DNA of 64,000 nt. Origin: Salipiger profundus (GTDB taxonomy: Bacteria; Pseudomonadota; Alphaproteobacteria; Rhodobacterales; Rhodobacteraceae). The stretch lies in the NCBI RefSeq assembly GCF_001969385.1, contig NZ_CP014796.1, forward strand, positions 3,613,501 to 3,677,500, read 5' to 3'. This document shows positions 18,370 through 25,984 of the stretch, piece after piece. A program made the translations under genes and the position numbers. The stretch's first letter is position 1. Each line of letters starts with the position of its first letter. The notes beneath the pieces are model-generated. The model did no database searches. It saw only the letters and a program-made list of their open reading frames with translations, and was not told the DNA's origin.

Positions 18370-18723
18370 GTTTGACTCCCGGCACTGCGGGCAACCTGGC
18401 ATGGGTTTCGGTCGCCCGCATTGACGTGGCGCAGTAGTCGGTCGGGCTCGGCAGATCGGGCGCGGTGACGAGTTGCCCGACACCGTGGCTTCGCGTTTCC
18501 TCGAAGCGGTTGCCCATTGTTGCCCATGCGTCGCGCGAAGCGATGTCAAGGCGCATGCAGCGCGGACGCATCGACCACCTGTCCTGCGGCGGCGACGGTG
18601 GCCGACCAGTTTGCAAGCATGAGAGAGTCGAGCAGGGTATAGTTCCCTGATCGTCATCGGGCTGCGTCGGCGACGGGGCGGAGCAAGATGGCCCCGGGGG
18701 GGTGAAGACCTTGCCAACCCGGG
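18370..18723 (-). other. 354-base region between the DUF2270 paralogues, no clear gene
   Basis: An open frame crosses it on the minus strand, but it has no start signal, no hydrophobic or family pattern, and reads as arginine-rich noise. A TTGACA on the minus strand (near 18545) could be a -35 element for the downstream small gene and paralogue 1, although a matching -10 is poor. I see nothing else. Confidence 0.4.
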
Positions 18724-19467
18724 TCAGTAGACCGCATCGGGCACCGGCAGGTTCTCGGTGCGCTGGATGTGGCGATCCTTGACGGCGCTGTAGAGCGCGA
18801 GGCCGCAGAACGTGCCGACGTAGAGACCGCCTGCGGCGAAGACCGCGACCCCTGGAACCAAGCCCACCTCGGCGCGCGCGAGTACATCCTGCAGGGAACT
18901 GACCGGCTCCGGGTGCACCGCGATCTTGCCGAGAAACGCCAGTATCTGGATCGCCATGATCCAGAGATAGCTGCGTCTGATGCGACGGCCGAGCGCGTGC
19001 AGGTAGGAGATCCGGAAGACCGGATACACGTACTCCTGCGCAAGGATCTGGCGCCAGCACTGCGCGGGTGGAGTGCGGCGCGGATCGAGCATTGGCGCGT
19101 AGAAGCTCTTTTCCATGGTGCGGAAACGGGTGCGCCAGACATCGCAGTAGCGGTAGCGTCGCGCCTCAAGCATCAGGAAGAAGAGGTTCAACACGCCGAT
19201 CAGGACAAGTGGAAGGGGCGAGGCGTCGGGCGCCGCGTATGAGATCGACAGCGCGACACCCAGCGTGACGACGGCCCAGTTGGTCGTGGTGTCGAGCCGC
19301 GTGCGCCAGACCGAACAGCGATAGACCTCGCCCCGGTAAAGGTGGGCCACGGCGCCGATCTCGGCCGCCGTGAGCTCGGCAAGCTCCGGCGGGGTTTCGG
19401 GGCCGGGATCGCGCGGCCGGTCACCGATCCACTCGACGACGGTCGCAGTCTCGGGTTGTGCTGTCAT
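18724..19467 (-). CDS. DUF2270 integral membrane protein, paralogue 2
   Basis: Protein of 247 aa with the same architecture as the 17412 gene: AEIGAVAHLYRGEVYR, RTRLDTTTNWAVVTLGVALSIS, LPLVLIGVLNLFFLMLEARRYRY and SFYAPML, then a C-terminal helix pair (SYLWIMAIQILAFLGKIAVH and GVAVFAAGGLYVGTFCG). About four membrane spans are expected. The N-terminal tail differs from paralogue 1, as does the last 20 residues, so divergence has concentrated at the ends. I chose the ATG at 19467 because the conserved region begins soon after. Upstream it faces the MttB-family gene across a 248-base intergenic region with AT-rich sequence suited to promoters. Function unknown. Confidence 0.82.
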   Translation of the reverse strand: MTAQPETATVVEWIGDRPRDPGPETPPELAELTAAEIGAVAHLYRGEVYRCSVWRTRLDTTTNWAVVTLGVALSISYAAPDASPLPLVLIGVLNLFFLMLEARRYRYCDVWRTRFRTMEKSFYAPMLDPRRTPPAQCWRQILAQEYVYPVFRISYLHALGRRIRRSYLWIMAIQILAFLGKIAVHPEPVSSLQDVLARAEVGLVPGVAVFAAGGLYVGTFCGLALYSAVKDRHIQRTENLPVPDAVY

Positions 19468-19715
19468 GTCGTGCCCTTCGCTCAGGATCCGCGTGGATCT
19501 GTGCGCCCCCGACGAGGAGCTTAGGGCATTGGCAATTGTGCAGGAGTTAACAAGTAAAATCGTTTTAACAATTTCGCCGCTATCGACCTGCGAACAGGGC
19601 GGATGTCGCTTTTCCCACGGATGCGCCGCAATCACGCCAATCCATGACGCCCCGGCGCGATAGAACGGAAGCCATGCAGGCGCGGAGGGCGCCCGGAGTC
19701 ACGCGGGGAAGACAG

Positions 19716-21260
19716 ATGGTGGAAACGACGACGCGCAAGCGGAGCAGGAGCGGAGGCGGTGCAGCGCGCCGTGCGGCACGCGGGTCGACCGCGGTCGAGA
19801 CGGCACGCTTCATCGAGCGCAACATTCCCAATCTCGAGCTGCTGAACGACGAGGCGCTGGAGATCATCGAGCACAACGCCGAGACGGTGCTCGAGGAAAT
19901 CGGCGTGAACTTCGTCAACAACCCCGCCGCACTGGAGCGCTGGAAAGCCGCCGGCGCCGAGATCGACGGCGAGCGGGTGCGCATTCCACGCGGACTTGCC
20001 CGCAAGCTCTGCGCGACCGCCCCAAGCAGTTTCACCCAGCACGCGCGAAACCCTGCGCGCAACGTCGAGATCGGCGGCCGCAACCTCGTGCTCGCGCCTG
20101 TCTACGGGCCCCCGTTCGTGCATGACGCGGAGAAGGGCCGCCGTTACGCGACGATCGAGGACTTCCGCAATTTCGTGAAACTCGGCCAGATGTCGCGCTG
20201 GCTGCACCACTCCGGAGGCACGGTCTGCGAGCCGACGGACATCCCGGTGAACAAGCGCCATCTCGACATGCTGCTGGCGCACATGACGCTGTCGGACAAG
20301 CCCTTCATGGGCTCGGTGACCGAGCCGAGCCGCGCGCAGGACAGCGTCGACATGTGCAAGATCCTGTTCGGCGAGGAGTTCGTGCGGGACAACACGGTGA
20401 TGACCTCGCTCATCAACATCAACTCGCCGCTGACCTTCGACGATACCATGATGGGCGCGCTCGAGATCTACGCGGCCAACATGCAGGCCTGCATCGTCTC
20501 GCCCTTCATCGTGGGCGGCGCCATGGCGCCGGTGTCGGTTGCCGGCACGCTCACGCAGGTGCTCGCCGAGGTGATGGCCGGCGTCGCCTATTCCCAGCTC
20601 GTGCGCGCGGGAGCTCCGGTGATCTTCGGCGCCTTCGTGACCTCGATCGACATGAACTCGGGCGCGCCGACCTTCGGCACTCCCGAAGCCGCGCAGATCA
20701 CCTACGGCGCGGGCCAGCTCGCGCGGCGCATGGGGCTGCCGTATCGCTCGGCGGGGTCGTTCAACGGCTCGAAGCTGCCCGATGCCCAAGCCGCCTACGA
20801 GACCGCCAGCACATTGCACAACGGGCTGCTCGCCGGCGTGAACTTCATGCTGCACGCCTGCGGCTGGCTCGAGGGCGGGCTCGTCGCCTCCTACGAGAAA
20901 TTCGTCATGGACGCCGACCAGCTCGGCGCGCTGCACAAGATGGCAGCCGGTGTCTCGGTCGACGAAAGCGCGCAGGCGATGGACGCCCTGCGCGAGGTCG
21001 GGCCCGGCGGCCACTACCTCGGCTGTGCCCACACGCAGGCGCATTTCAAGACTGCCTTCTGGCGCTCGGAACTGCTTGACTACAAGCCCTACGAGACCTG
21101 GAGCGAAGAGGGCGCCCGCGACACCATGCAGCTTGCCACCGCAAGGGTCCGCAAGCTGCTGGACGGCTACGAGCAGCCGACCATGGAGCCGGCGACCCTC
21201 GAAGCGCTGACCGAGTTTGTCGCGCAGAAGAAGGCCAGCATGCCCGACAGCTTCATGTGA
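19716..21260 (+). CDS. Trimethylamine-methyltransferase (MttB) family protein without pyrrolysine
   Basis: Protein of 514 aa. Members of this superfamily transfer a methyl group from a methylated amine to a corrinoid protein. The archaeal trimethylamine enzyme needs pyrrolysine encoded by an in-frame TAG; this gene has none, so it belongs to the non-pyrrolysine branch, which includes glycine-betaine methyltransferases. Core text such as LELLNDEALEIIEHNAETVLEEIG, LVLAPVYGPPFVHD and TFGTPEAAQITYGAGQLARRMGLP is intact. I start at 19716 (MVETTTRKR) because GGGGAAGACAG precedes it. No corrinoid-protein or reactivase gene is adjacent. Its stop overlaps the convergent DUF6477 stop by 8 bases. Substrate (betaine, carnitine or another quaternary amine) is unknown. 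Confidence 0.88.
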   Translation: MVETTTRKRSRSGGGAARRAARGSTAVETARFIERNIPNLELLNDEALEIIEHNAETVLEEIGVNFVNNPAALERWKAAGAEIDGERVRIPRGLARKLCATAPSSFTQHARNPARNVEIGGRNLVLAPVYGPPFVHDAEKGRRYATIEDFRNFVKLGQMSRWLHHSGGTVCEPTDIPVNKRHLDMLLAHMTLSDKPFMGSVTEPSRAQDSVDMCKILFGEEFVRDNTVMTSLININSPLTFDDTMMGALEIYAANMQACIVSPFIVGGAMAPVSVAGTLTQVLAEVMAGVAYSQLVRAGAPVIFGAFVTSIDMNSGAPTFGTPEAAQITYGAGQLARRMGLPYRSAGSFNGSKLPDAQAAYETASTLHNGLLAGVNFMLHACGWLEGGLVASYEKFVMDADQLGALHKMAAGVSVDESAQAMDALREVGPGGHYLGCAHTQAHFKTAFWRSELLDYKPYETWSEEGARDTMQLATARVRKLLDGYEQPTMEPATLEALTEFVAQKKASMPDSFM

Positions 21261-21597
21261 CCGCTGTCAGCTCCGACGGAGCGGGGGGCGTGGCACAGGA
21301 GGCCGTGTGCTCCCCGCCGCGGGATTGCAGACGCTGGGCCTCTCCCATGATGGCCGACAGAACCTCGACGTGCCGCGCGACGGAATAGCCGCCGCGCGCC
21401 GCACGTCTTTCGTCGTTCAGCGTGGCCTCGATCTCGAGAAGCGTGAGGATCACCGCGCCGCTGCGTTGCGGACGGTCCATACCCAGAATGCGCGCCAGTC
21501 TGGTTTCACGGCGATAATCTCCGGCAGCGAAACGGGCTGCCCGGATCAGCAGGCGCGGGCGGCGAAGGCTTTGCAGAAGGCTCAGGATGTCTTGCAT
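21253..21597 (-). CDS. DUF6477-like family protein
   Basis: Small cytoplasmic protein of 114 aa, starting MQDILSLLQSLRRPRLLIRAARF, the pattern I recall for a Rhodobacterales-restricted family of unknown role. A charged middle (GDYRRETRLARILG) and a helical part (SGAVILTLLEIEATLNDERRAARGGYS) follow. The start is preceded by AAGGGGACAA. It is divergently transcribed from the DUF6456-like helix-turn-helix gene, and both have the same AAGGGGACAA ribosome site. The 222-base intergenic region carries a perfect DnaA box and a CtrA-like site. The pairing suggests a shared role, perhaps linked to the cell cycle, but this is inference. Its stop overlaps the MttB-family stop by 8 bases. Confidence 0.75.
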   Translation of the reverse strand: MQDILSLLQSLRRPRLLIRAARFAAGDYRRETRLARILGMDRPQRSGAVILTLLEIEATLNDERRAARGGYSVARHVEVLSAIMGEAQRLQSRGGEHTASCATPPAPSELTAVT

Positions 21598-21733
21598 CGT
21601 CGTTGTCCCCTTGATGGTAGCACGGCGATGCTTGCATGACCCGCGCGGGTGTTGCGGCGGGCCGCCAGCGCACGTTCGGTCGGTTCAGAGTTGTTTAGAA
21701 TTTAGAGATAATTTGGACTTGTGCGGTTGATTG

Positions 21734-21748
21734 TTAACGGCTGGGTAA
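21734..21748. promoter_or_regulatory. CtrA-like half-site pair
   Basis: TTAA-CGGCTGG-GTAA matches the CtrA consensus TTAA-N7-TTAA except for one base, within the AT-rich zone between the divergent DUF6477 and DUF6456 genes. Chance occurrence cannot be excluded for such a short pattern. Confidence 0.35.
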
Positions 21749-21786
21749 CTCGCTCTCTTCAAGGTTGCAGCGCTCTGGGGAAAACC

Positions 21787-21795
21787 TGTGGATAA
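21787..21795. promoter_or_regulatory. Perfect DnaA box upstream of the DUF6456 gene
   Basis: TGTGGATAA is the reverse complement of the strict consensus TTATCCACA. It ends 24 bases before the DUF6456 start codon. In this GC-rich genome such an AT-containing nonamer is uncommon. No cluster of boxes is seen, so it is not an origin. Confidence 0.55.
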
Positions 21796-21819
21796 CCGGA
21801 GCTGCGAAGGGGACAAGTG

Positions 21820-22937
21820 ATGACGATTTGCGATGAAAAGGGCGGGACCGCCATGTATCTGCCTGCGTGGGTGCCGGAGGATGCGAAACACTATCTGGCT
21901 CACACCGAAGGTGGCGAGGCGATCAGGAAGCTTGCACGCATGGCAGGCTGCCATGCCTCGACGGTGCTTCGACAGGTTCGCCGGATCGAAACACTGCGTG
22001 ACGACCCACTGGTCGACGGCGCGTTGCGCAGGCTCGGCGAGTTGCGCCCGGTATCGGCCGGGGCCGCGTCGAAGAAGGAGTATAAGCCCATGAAGGAAAT
22101 CAGGTCGGGCGCGGTCACCCCGGACGCCGCGGTGCTGGCACGCGAGTCCCGCCGGGTGCTCCGCCGCCTGTGCGAGGCGGGCGCGGTTCTGGCGGTCGCT
22201 GCGGAAATGGACAAGGCTGTCGTGGTGCGGGACACCGAGGGCGGCGGCTCGGCCCGGACGGCGGTCGTGGACGCGCCGGTTGCGCAGGCCATGGCGCTGA
22301 AGGGCTGGATCGCCTGCAATGCGCCGGGCCGGATCTCGCGCTACCGCATCACCTCGGCGGGCCGGGGCGCTCTCAACAGGCTGATGGCCGAGCAGGAGAC
22401 CCGGCTGCGGGGGTTCGCGGAAGCGCAGGCAGGGTTCAGCAACGCCGCCGAGGCCGAAGCCGCGATGGACGCGGCCGATGCGGATCCGCAGACGCGGCGC
22501 CGCAGCATGCTCACCGAAAGCCCGGTGGTGCTCTTGTCGCGGCGGCGCGACCGGAACGGTGTGCCCTTCCTGTCCGACGACCTGGTGCGGGCGGGTGACC
22601 GGCTGCGCGAGGATTTCGAACTGGCTCAGCTGGACCCGCGTGCCGCGCAGGACTGGAGCCAGTTCCTCGGCGCAGGACCGGATCTGCCGGTTGGCGGTGA
22701 GCGTCCGCGCGGTCCGGACGCCGCGCGCGCCCGTTTCGCGGCGGCGCTGCGCGATCTCGGCCCCGGTCTCGGAGACGTGGCGCTGCAGTGCTGCTGTCAT
22801 CTCGAAGGGCTGGAGGCCACCGAAAAGCGCATGGGCTGGGCCGCGCGGTCGGGCAAGGTGGTCCTGCGGATCGCGTTGCAGCGGCTTCGGCGTCACTACG
22901 AGACGACCGACGCGCAGGGGGCGGCCTCATCGGCTGA
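21820..22937 (+). CDS. DUF6456-like helix-turn-helix protein with apparent 3' frameshift
   Basis: The product begins with AMYLPAWVPEDAKHYLAHTEGGEAIRKLA, then a helix-turn-helix ARMAGCHASTVLRQVRRIE. It ends with GLGDVALQCCCHLEGLEATEKRMGWAARSGKVVLRIALQRLRRHYE, the hallmark C-terminal block of this Rhodobacterales family. In the sequence as given the frame does not stop there: it continues to 23745, through a hairpin and across the whole antisense eda gene. One extra G in the five-G run at 22917-22921 would give ...QGGGLIG and a TGA at 22935-22937, a natural end. I annotate that end. Either a real one-base deletion or a sequencing error explains it. AAGGGGACAAGTG precedes the ATG at 21820. Confidence 0.72.
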
Positions 22938-22957
22938 CGGCCCTTATCCGGAGAGAC

Positions 22958-22992
22958 AACGCGCGGCCCCGCATCCGCCGGGCCGCGCGTTT
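22958..22992. terminator. Bidirectional hairpin between DUF6456 gene and eda
   Basis: Perfect 12-bp stem AACGCGCGGCCC / GGGCCGCGCGTT with a 10-base loop followed by a short T-run. It lies just after the proposed DUF6456 stop and 28 bases from the eda stop, supporting the view that the DUF6456 frame should end before it. Confidence 0.75.
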
Positions 22993-23019
22993 CATTGTTC
23001 AGAACAGCGGTTGTCGCAC

Positions 23020-23664
23020 TCAGCGCGGCAGTGCTGCGGCCTCTGCTGCCAACGCCTCGATGGCGTCCCAGTCGCCGGCAGCGACCTTGTCCTTGGGCGC
23101 CACCCAGCTGCCGCCGGCGCAGAGCACGTTCGACAGGCCGAGGTAGTCGCCGGCGTTCTTCAGGCTCACGCCGCCGGTGGGGCAGAAGCGGATCTGCGGC
23201 AGCGGCGCGCCGATGGCCTTGAGCGCGGGTGCCCCGCCCGAGGCTTCCGCCGGGAAGAACTTCTGGACGGTGTAGCCGCGCTCGAGCAGCGCCATCGCCT
23301 CGGAGGCGGTGGCCGCCCCCGGAAGCAGCGGCAGGCCCGCCTCTTCGCAGGCGTCGAGCAGCCGGTCGGTTGCACCGGGCGAGACGCCGAAGGTGGCGCC
23401 GGCATCCACGGCCTTGCGCACGTCTTCGGGCGTGAGCAGCGTGCCCGCGCCGACCGCGCCGCCTTCGATCTTGGCCATCTCGGCGATCACCTCGAGCGCG
23501 CCGGGGGTGCGCAGCGTCACCTCGAGCGCCGGAAGGCCGCCCTTGACGAGCGCGGCGGCAAGCGGACCGGCCTTGGCGGGATCCTCGACCACGAGCACCG
23601 GGATGATCGGGGCGAGACGGCAAATCTTTTCGGCGGCGAGGCTGGCGTCGGCGGGAGTGATCAT
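23020..23664 (-). CDS. eda: 2-dehydro-3-deoxy-phosphogluconate (KDPG) aldolase
   Basis: Class I aldolase of the Entner-Doudoroff pathway, splitting KDPG to pyruvate and glyceraldehyde-3-phosphate. The protein has 214 aa. The Schiff-base lysine is in YTVQKFFPAE, the catalytic glutamate in GLPALEVTLRT, and the phosphate-binding loop in CPTGGVSLKN. The second ATG (23664, MITPADAS) is better placed relative to GAAAGG than the first (23670). Members can also act on KHG. The dehydratase gene edd is not adjacent. A terminator-like hairpin lies beyond its stop. It follows the GT81-type operon on the same strand after 125 bases, possibly co-transcribed. Confidence 0.93.
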   Translation of the reverse strand: MITPADASLAAEKICRLAPIIPVLVVEDPAKAGPLAAALVKGGLPALEVTLRTPGALEVIAEMAKIEGGAVGAGTLLTPEDVRKAVDAGATFGVSPGATDRLLDACEEAGLPLLPGAATASEAMALLERGYTVQKFFPAEASGGAPALKAIGAPLPQIRFCPTGGVSLKNAGDYLGLSNVLCAGGSWVAPKDKVAAGDWDAIEALAAEAAALPR

Positions 23665-23789
23665 GTGCATGCCTTTCGGATCTGTCAGTCGAAACGGAGA
23701 GAATGTGTCGGCTTTCGCTTAGCACGATCCCGCGCCCGGATGTAAGGCGCTAACACCGCCGCTCGGGCAACACGCCCGGTCTGGCGCCT

Positions 23790-25010
23790 TCAGCCGAACT
23801 CCTGTTCGTCCGCGGCCACCGCCGCGCGGAAATCGCCCAGCAGTGTCGGGTCGGCGGAATGCACCCGGTTCCATGTCGGGATGAAGGGCGTCTCCTGCGG
23901 GTTCTCGATGAACATCTGCCCGGCGCGCGCAATGCTCTCACCGAACATCTCGATGCTGCGCTCCTCGGCATGGCGGTCAATGGTCAGCCCGTTCATCTTG
24001 GCATCGGCCCAGTAGGCTTCGAGCAGGTCGAGCGCCGAGCGGTAATAGGTCGCCTTGAGCGTGCGGAATACGTGGGGCGTAAAGACCGTGCCGTCAGCCG
24101 CGAGCTTGCGGTAGACCGCCTTGCAGATGTCGGTGGACATGCGCGCGAGCCCGGTCGAGGCATCCTCGGGCGACAGCTCCTGGTGCTTGTGGTCATACTG
24201 GTCGGCGATCTCGACCTGGCAGACCTGCCGTGGCCCGAGGTTGCGCCACGCCTCGGACAGCACGCCGATCTCGAGGCCCCAGTCGGAGGGGATCCGCAGG
24301 TCGGGCAGCAGGCCGGTGCGCAGGGCCATCTCGCCCGAAAGCGGGTAGCGGAAGGCGCGCAGGTAGTCGATGTAGTCGCGGTCGCCGATGGTGCGCTTCA
24401 GCGCGATCAGAAGCGGCGAGACCAGCAGCCGCGTGACCCGGCCGTTCAGCTTGCCGTCGCCGACGCGCGGATAATATCCCTTGGACAGCTGGTATGAAAA
24501 TGTCGGGTTCGCCACCGGATAGACCAGCCGGTCGAGCATCTCGCGCTGGTAGGTGACGATGTCGCAATCGTGGATCGCCATTACCGCGCTGTCGGCGCAG
24601 GAGATGAGATACCCCATGCAGCCCCAGACGTTCTTGCCCTTGCCGGGATCGACCGGTCCGAGGCCGAGCGCCTTCAGCCGGGACTGGATCTCGAGCATCC
24701 GGGGGCTGTCGTTCCAGATCACCGTGGTCTGCTGCGGCAGGACGCTGAAGAAGTCACGGGCGTGGCGGAATTGCGCCTCGTCTGCGCGGTCGAGACCGAC
24801 GATGACCCGGTGCAGGTAGCTGACCTTGCAAAGCTCGGCGAGGATGTTCGGCAGGGCGTCCCCCTCGAGCTCGGAGTAGAGCGACGGCAGGATCAGCGAG
24901 ATCTTGCGGCTCTGCGCAAAGGTGTCGAGCTCGTAGATGAGCTCTTCCTGCGGACGGGCCCGAAGATTGTGGAACTGCGCGATGTTCCCGTTCTGTTGAA
25001 AGTCGGCCAT
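23790..25010 (-). CDS. GT81-type glycosyltransferase, glucosyl-3-phosphoglycerate-synthase-like
   Basis: Protein of 406 aa with a GT-A fold. A nucleotide-sugar region contains KISLILPSLYSE, GKGKNVWGCMGYL and the acidic metal-binding motif AIHDCDIVTYQRE. Then come family-specific blocks KGYYPRVGDGKLNGRVTRLLVSPLL, FRYPLSGEMALRTGLL and DWGLEIGVLSEAWR, which follow the order of GpgS proteins (KGFY, GRVT, PLAGE, GxEIG). GpgS joins glucose from a nucleotide donor to 3-phosphoglycerate. The gene immediately upstream encodes an MPGP-type HAD phosphatase, with the stop codon directly abutting this ATG, so the pair would make glucosylglycerate, an osmolyte. A mannosyl product cannot be excluded. Confidence 0.8.
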   Translation of the reverse strand: MADFQQNGNIAQFHNLRARPQEELIYELDTFAQSRKISLILPSLYSELEGDALPNILAELCKVSYLHRVIVGLDRADEAQFRHARDFFSVLPQQTTVIWNDSPRMLEIQSRLKALGLGPVDPGKGKNVWGCMGYLISCADSAVMAIHDCDIVTYQREMLDRLVYPVANPTFSYQLSKGYYPRVGDGKLNGRVTRLLVSPLLIALKRTIGDRDYIDYLRAFRYPLSGEMALRTGLLPDLRIPSDWGLEIGVLSEAWRNLGPRQVCQVEIADQYDHKHQELSPEDASTGLARMSTDICKAVYRKLAADGTVFTPHVFRTLKATYYRSALDLLEAYWADAKMNGLTIDRHAEERSIEMFGESIARAGQMFIENPQETPFIPTWNRVHSADPTLLGDFRAAVAADEQEFG

Positions 25011-25796
25011 TCAGTCTGCTCTCCGGTCTATTCCCAGCGTGTCCAGCAGGCGCAGGACCTCGGCGATCCAGCCTTGGGGGCCGGGCAGGGTGCTGCGCGT
25101 GATGCGCCCCTCCGCCTCGCCGGGAAGCGGCGGGATGTCCTTGCCGTGATCGTTGCGGATGATGACGCCGTGGTCGGCGGTCTCGATCATCTCGATATCG
25201 TTGGGCGCGTCGCCAAGGGCGATGGCGGTATCCCGGTCGAGATCGTGCATGATCGCCGCCATCTGTCCGGCCTTGGTGCCGCCGAAGGAGAGCGTCAGGA
25301 ACCGCCCGCCGCGGCGCGCCGTGACGCCGTTCTCGGAGAGCGCGTCGAGGAAGGCGGTGAGGCCCTCGTCCGTGCCTTGCCAGAGCCCCGGCTCGGTGAA
25401 GTTGCGCTGCCGTGCCAGCGCCGCGGCCTCGGACGAAAGCCCGGTGATCTGCGCCACTTCGGCGTCGGTCATGTCGCCGAAGCCGCGATAGGGGCCGGCA
25501 AGGTCGGGCGGCAGCCCCGCGAGGATCGCGCGCAGCCGGTCGTATTCGGAACGGTCGGTCGAACCCGCACCGGGGCGGACGCTCTGCGCCCCGTTCTCTA
25601 CGATGACCGGCCAGTCGCCGAGGCCGAGCTCTGCGTGAAGCGGCATGATCTCGGCTGCGGTTTTCGAACTGGCGAGAATCAGGGGAATATTCTGCGTCTT
25701 GAGCGCCATCAGGGCCGGCATCGCGGCCTCGTGGCTGTAGTCGGAATGGTCAAGCAGGGTGCCATCCAGATCCGTGAATACGATGAGCCGCACCAC
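25011..25796 (-). CDS. HAD-IIB phosphatase, mannosyl/glucosyl-3-phosphoglycerate phosphatase family
   Basis: Protein of 261 aa in the haloacid-dehalogenase superfamily. Motif I FTDLDGTLLDH carries both aspartates, motif II is near LILASSKTAAE, and motif IV ALGDAPNDIEMIE supplies the metal ligands. The cap domain is the IIB type. Wording (NGAQSV, SFGGTKAGQMAAI) fits the YedP/MPGP family. It would remove the phosphate from glucosyl- (or mannosyl-) 3-phosphoglycerate made by the adjacent glycosyltransferase. The start codon is GTG, either 25796 or 25793; AAAGG is upstream. It is the first gene of the pair and touches the next one with zero spacing. Confidence 0.85.
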   Translation of the reverse strand: MVRLIVFTDLDGTLLDHSDYSHEAAMPALMALKTQNIPLILASSKTAAEIMPLHAELGLGDWPVIVENGAQSVRPGAGSTDRSEYDRLRAILAGLPPDLAGPYRGFGDMTDAEVAQITGLSSEAAALARQRNFTEPGLWQGTDEGLTAFLDALSENGVTARRGGRFLTLSFGGTKAGQMAAIMHDLDRDTAIALGDAPNDIEMIETADHGVIIRNDHGKDIPPLPGEAEGRITRSTLPGPQGWIAEVLRLLDTLGIDRRAD

Positions 25797-25984
25797 ACGC
25801 CTTTCTTCGTCGTTCCGACGAGAGCGTAACCGCTTTGCGCGAGCGGAGGGAACAGCTAGCCGATGTTTTGGGTCTGATGACGACGGCCGACGCCTCTTTG
25901 ACGGGCGTCGACGTGTCGCGGATCAGCCAACGCCGGCATTGCGGCCCCGAGACATGCGGGGACGCAGCCGCGTCAGCGGGGCTT

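Noticed and set aside
19540..19580. TTAA-rich stretch GTTAACAAG...TTTTAAC before DUF2270 paralogue 2
   Set aside because: The two TTAA elements are 14 bases apart rather than 7, so it does not fit a CtrA site; probably just an AT-rich promoter.
21817..23745. DUF6456-like gene as a 642-codon fusion running over eda
   Set aside because: The tail after the family C-terminal block is antisense to a clear KDPG aldolase gene and passes a strong hairpin, so it is treated as a frameshift artefact or mutation.
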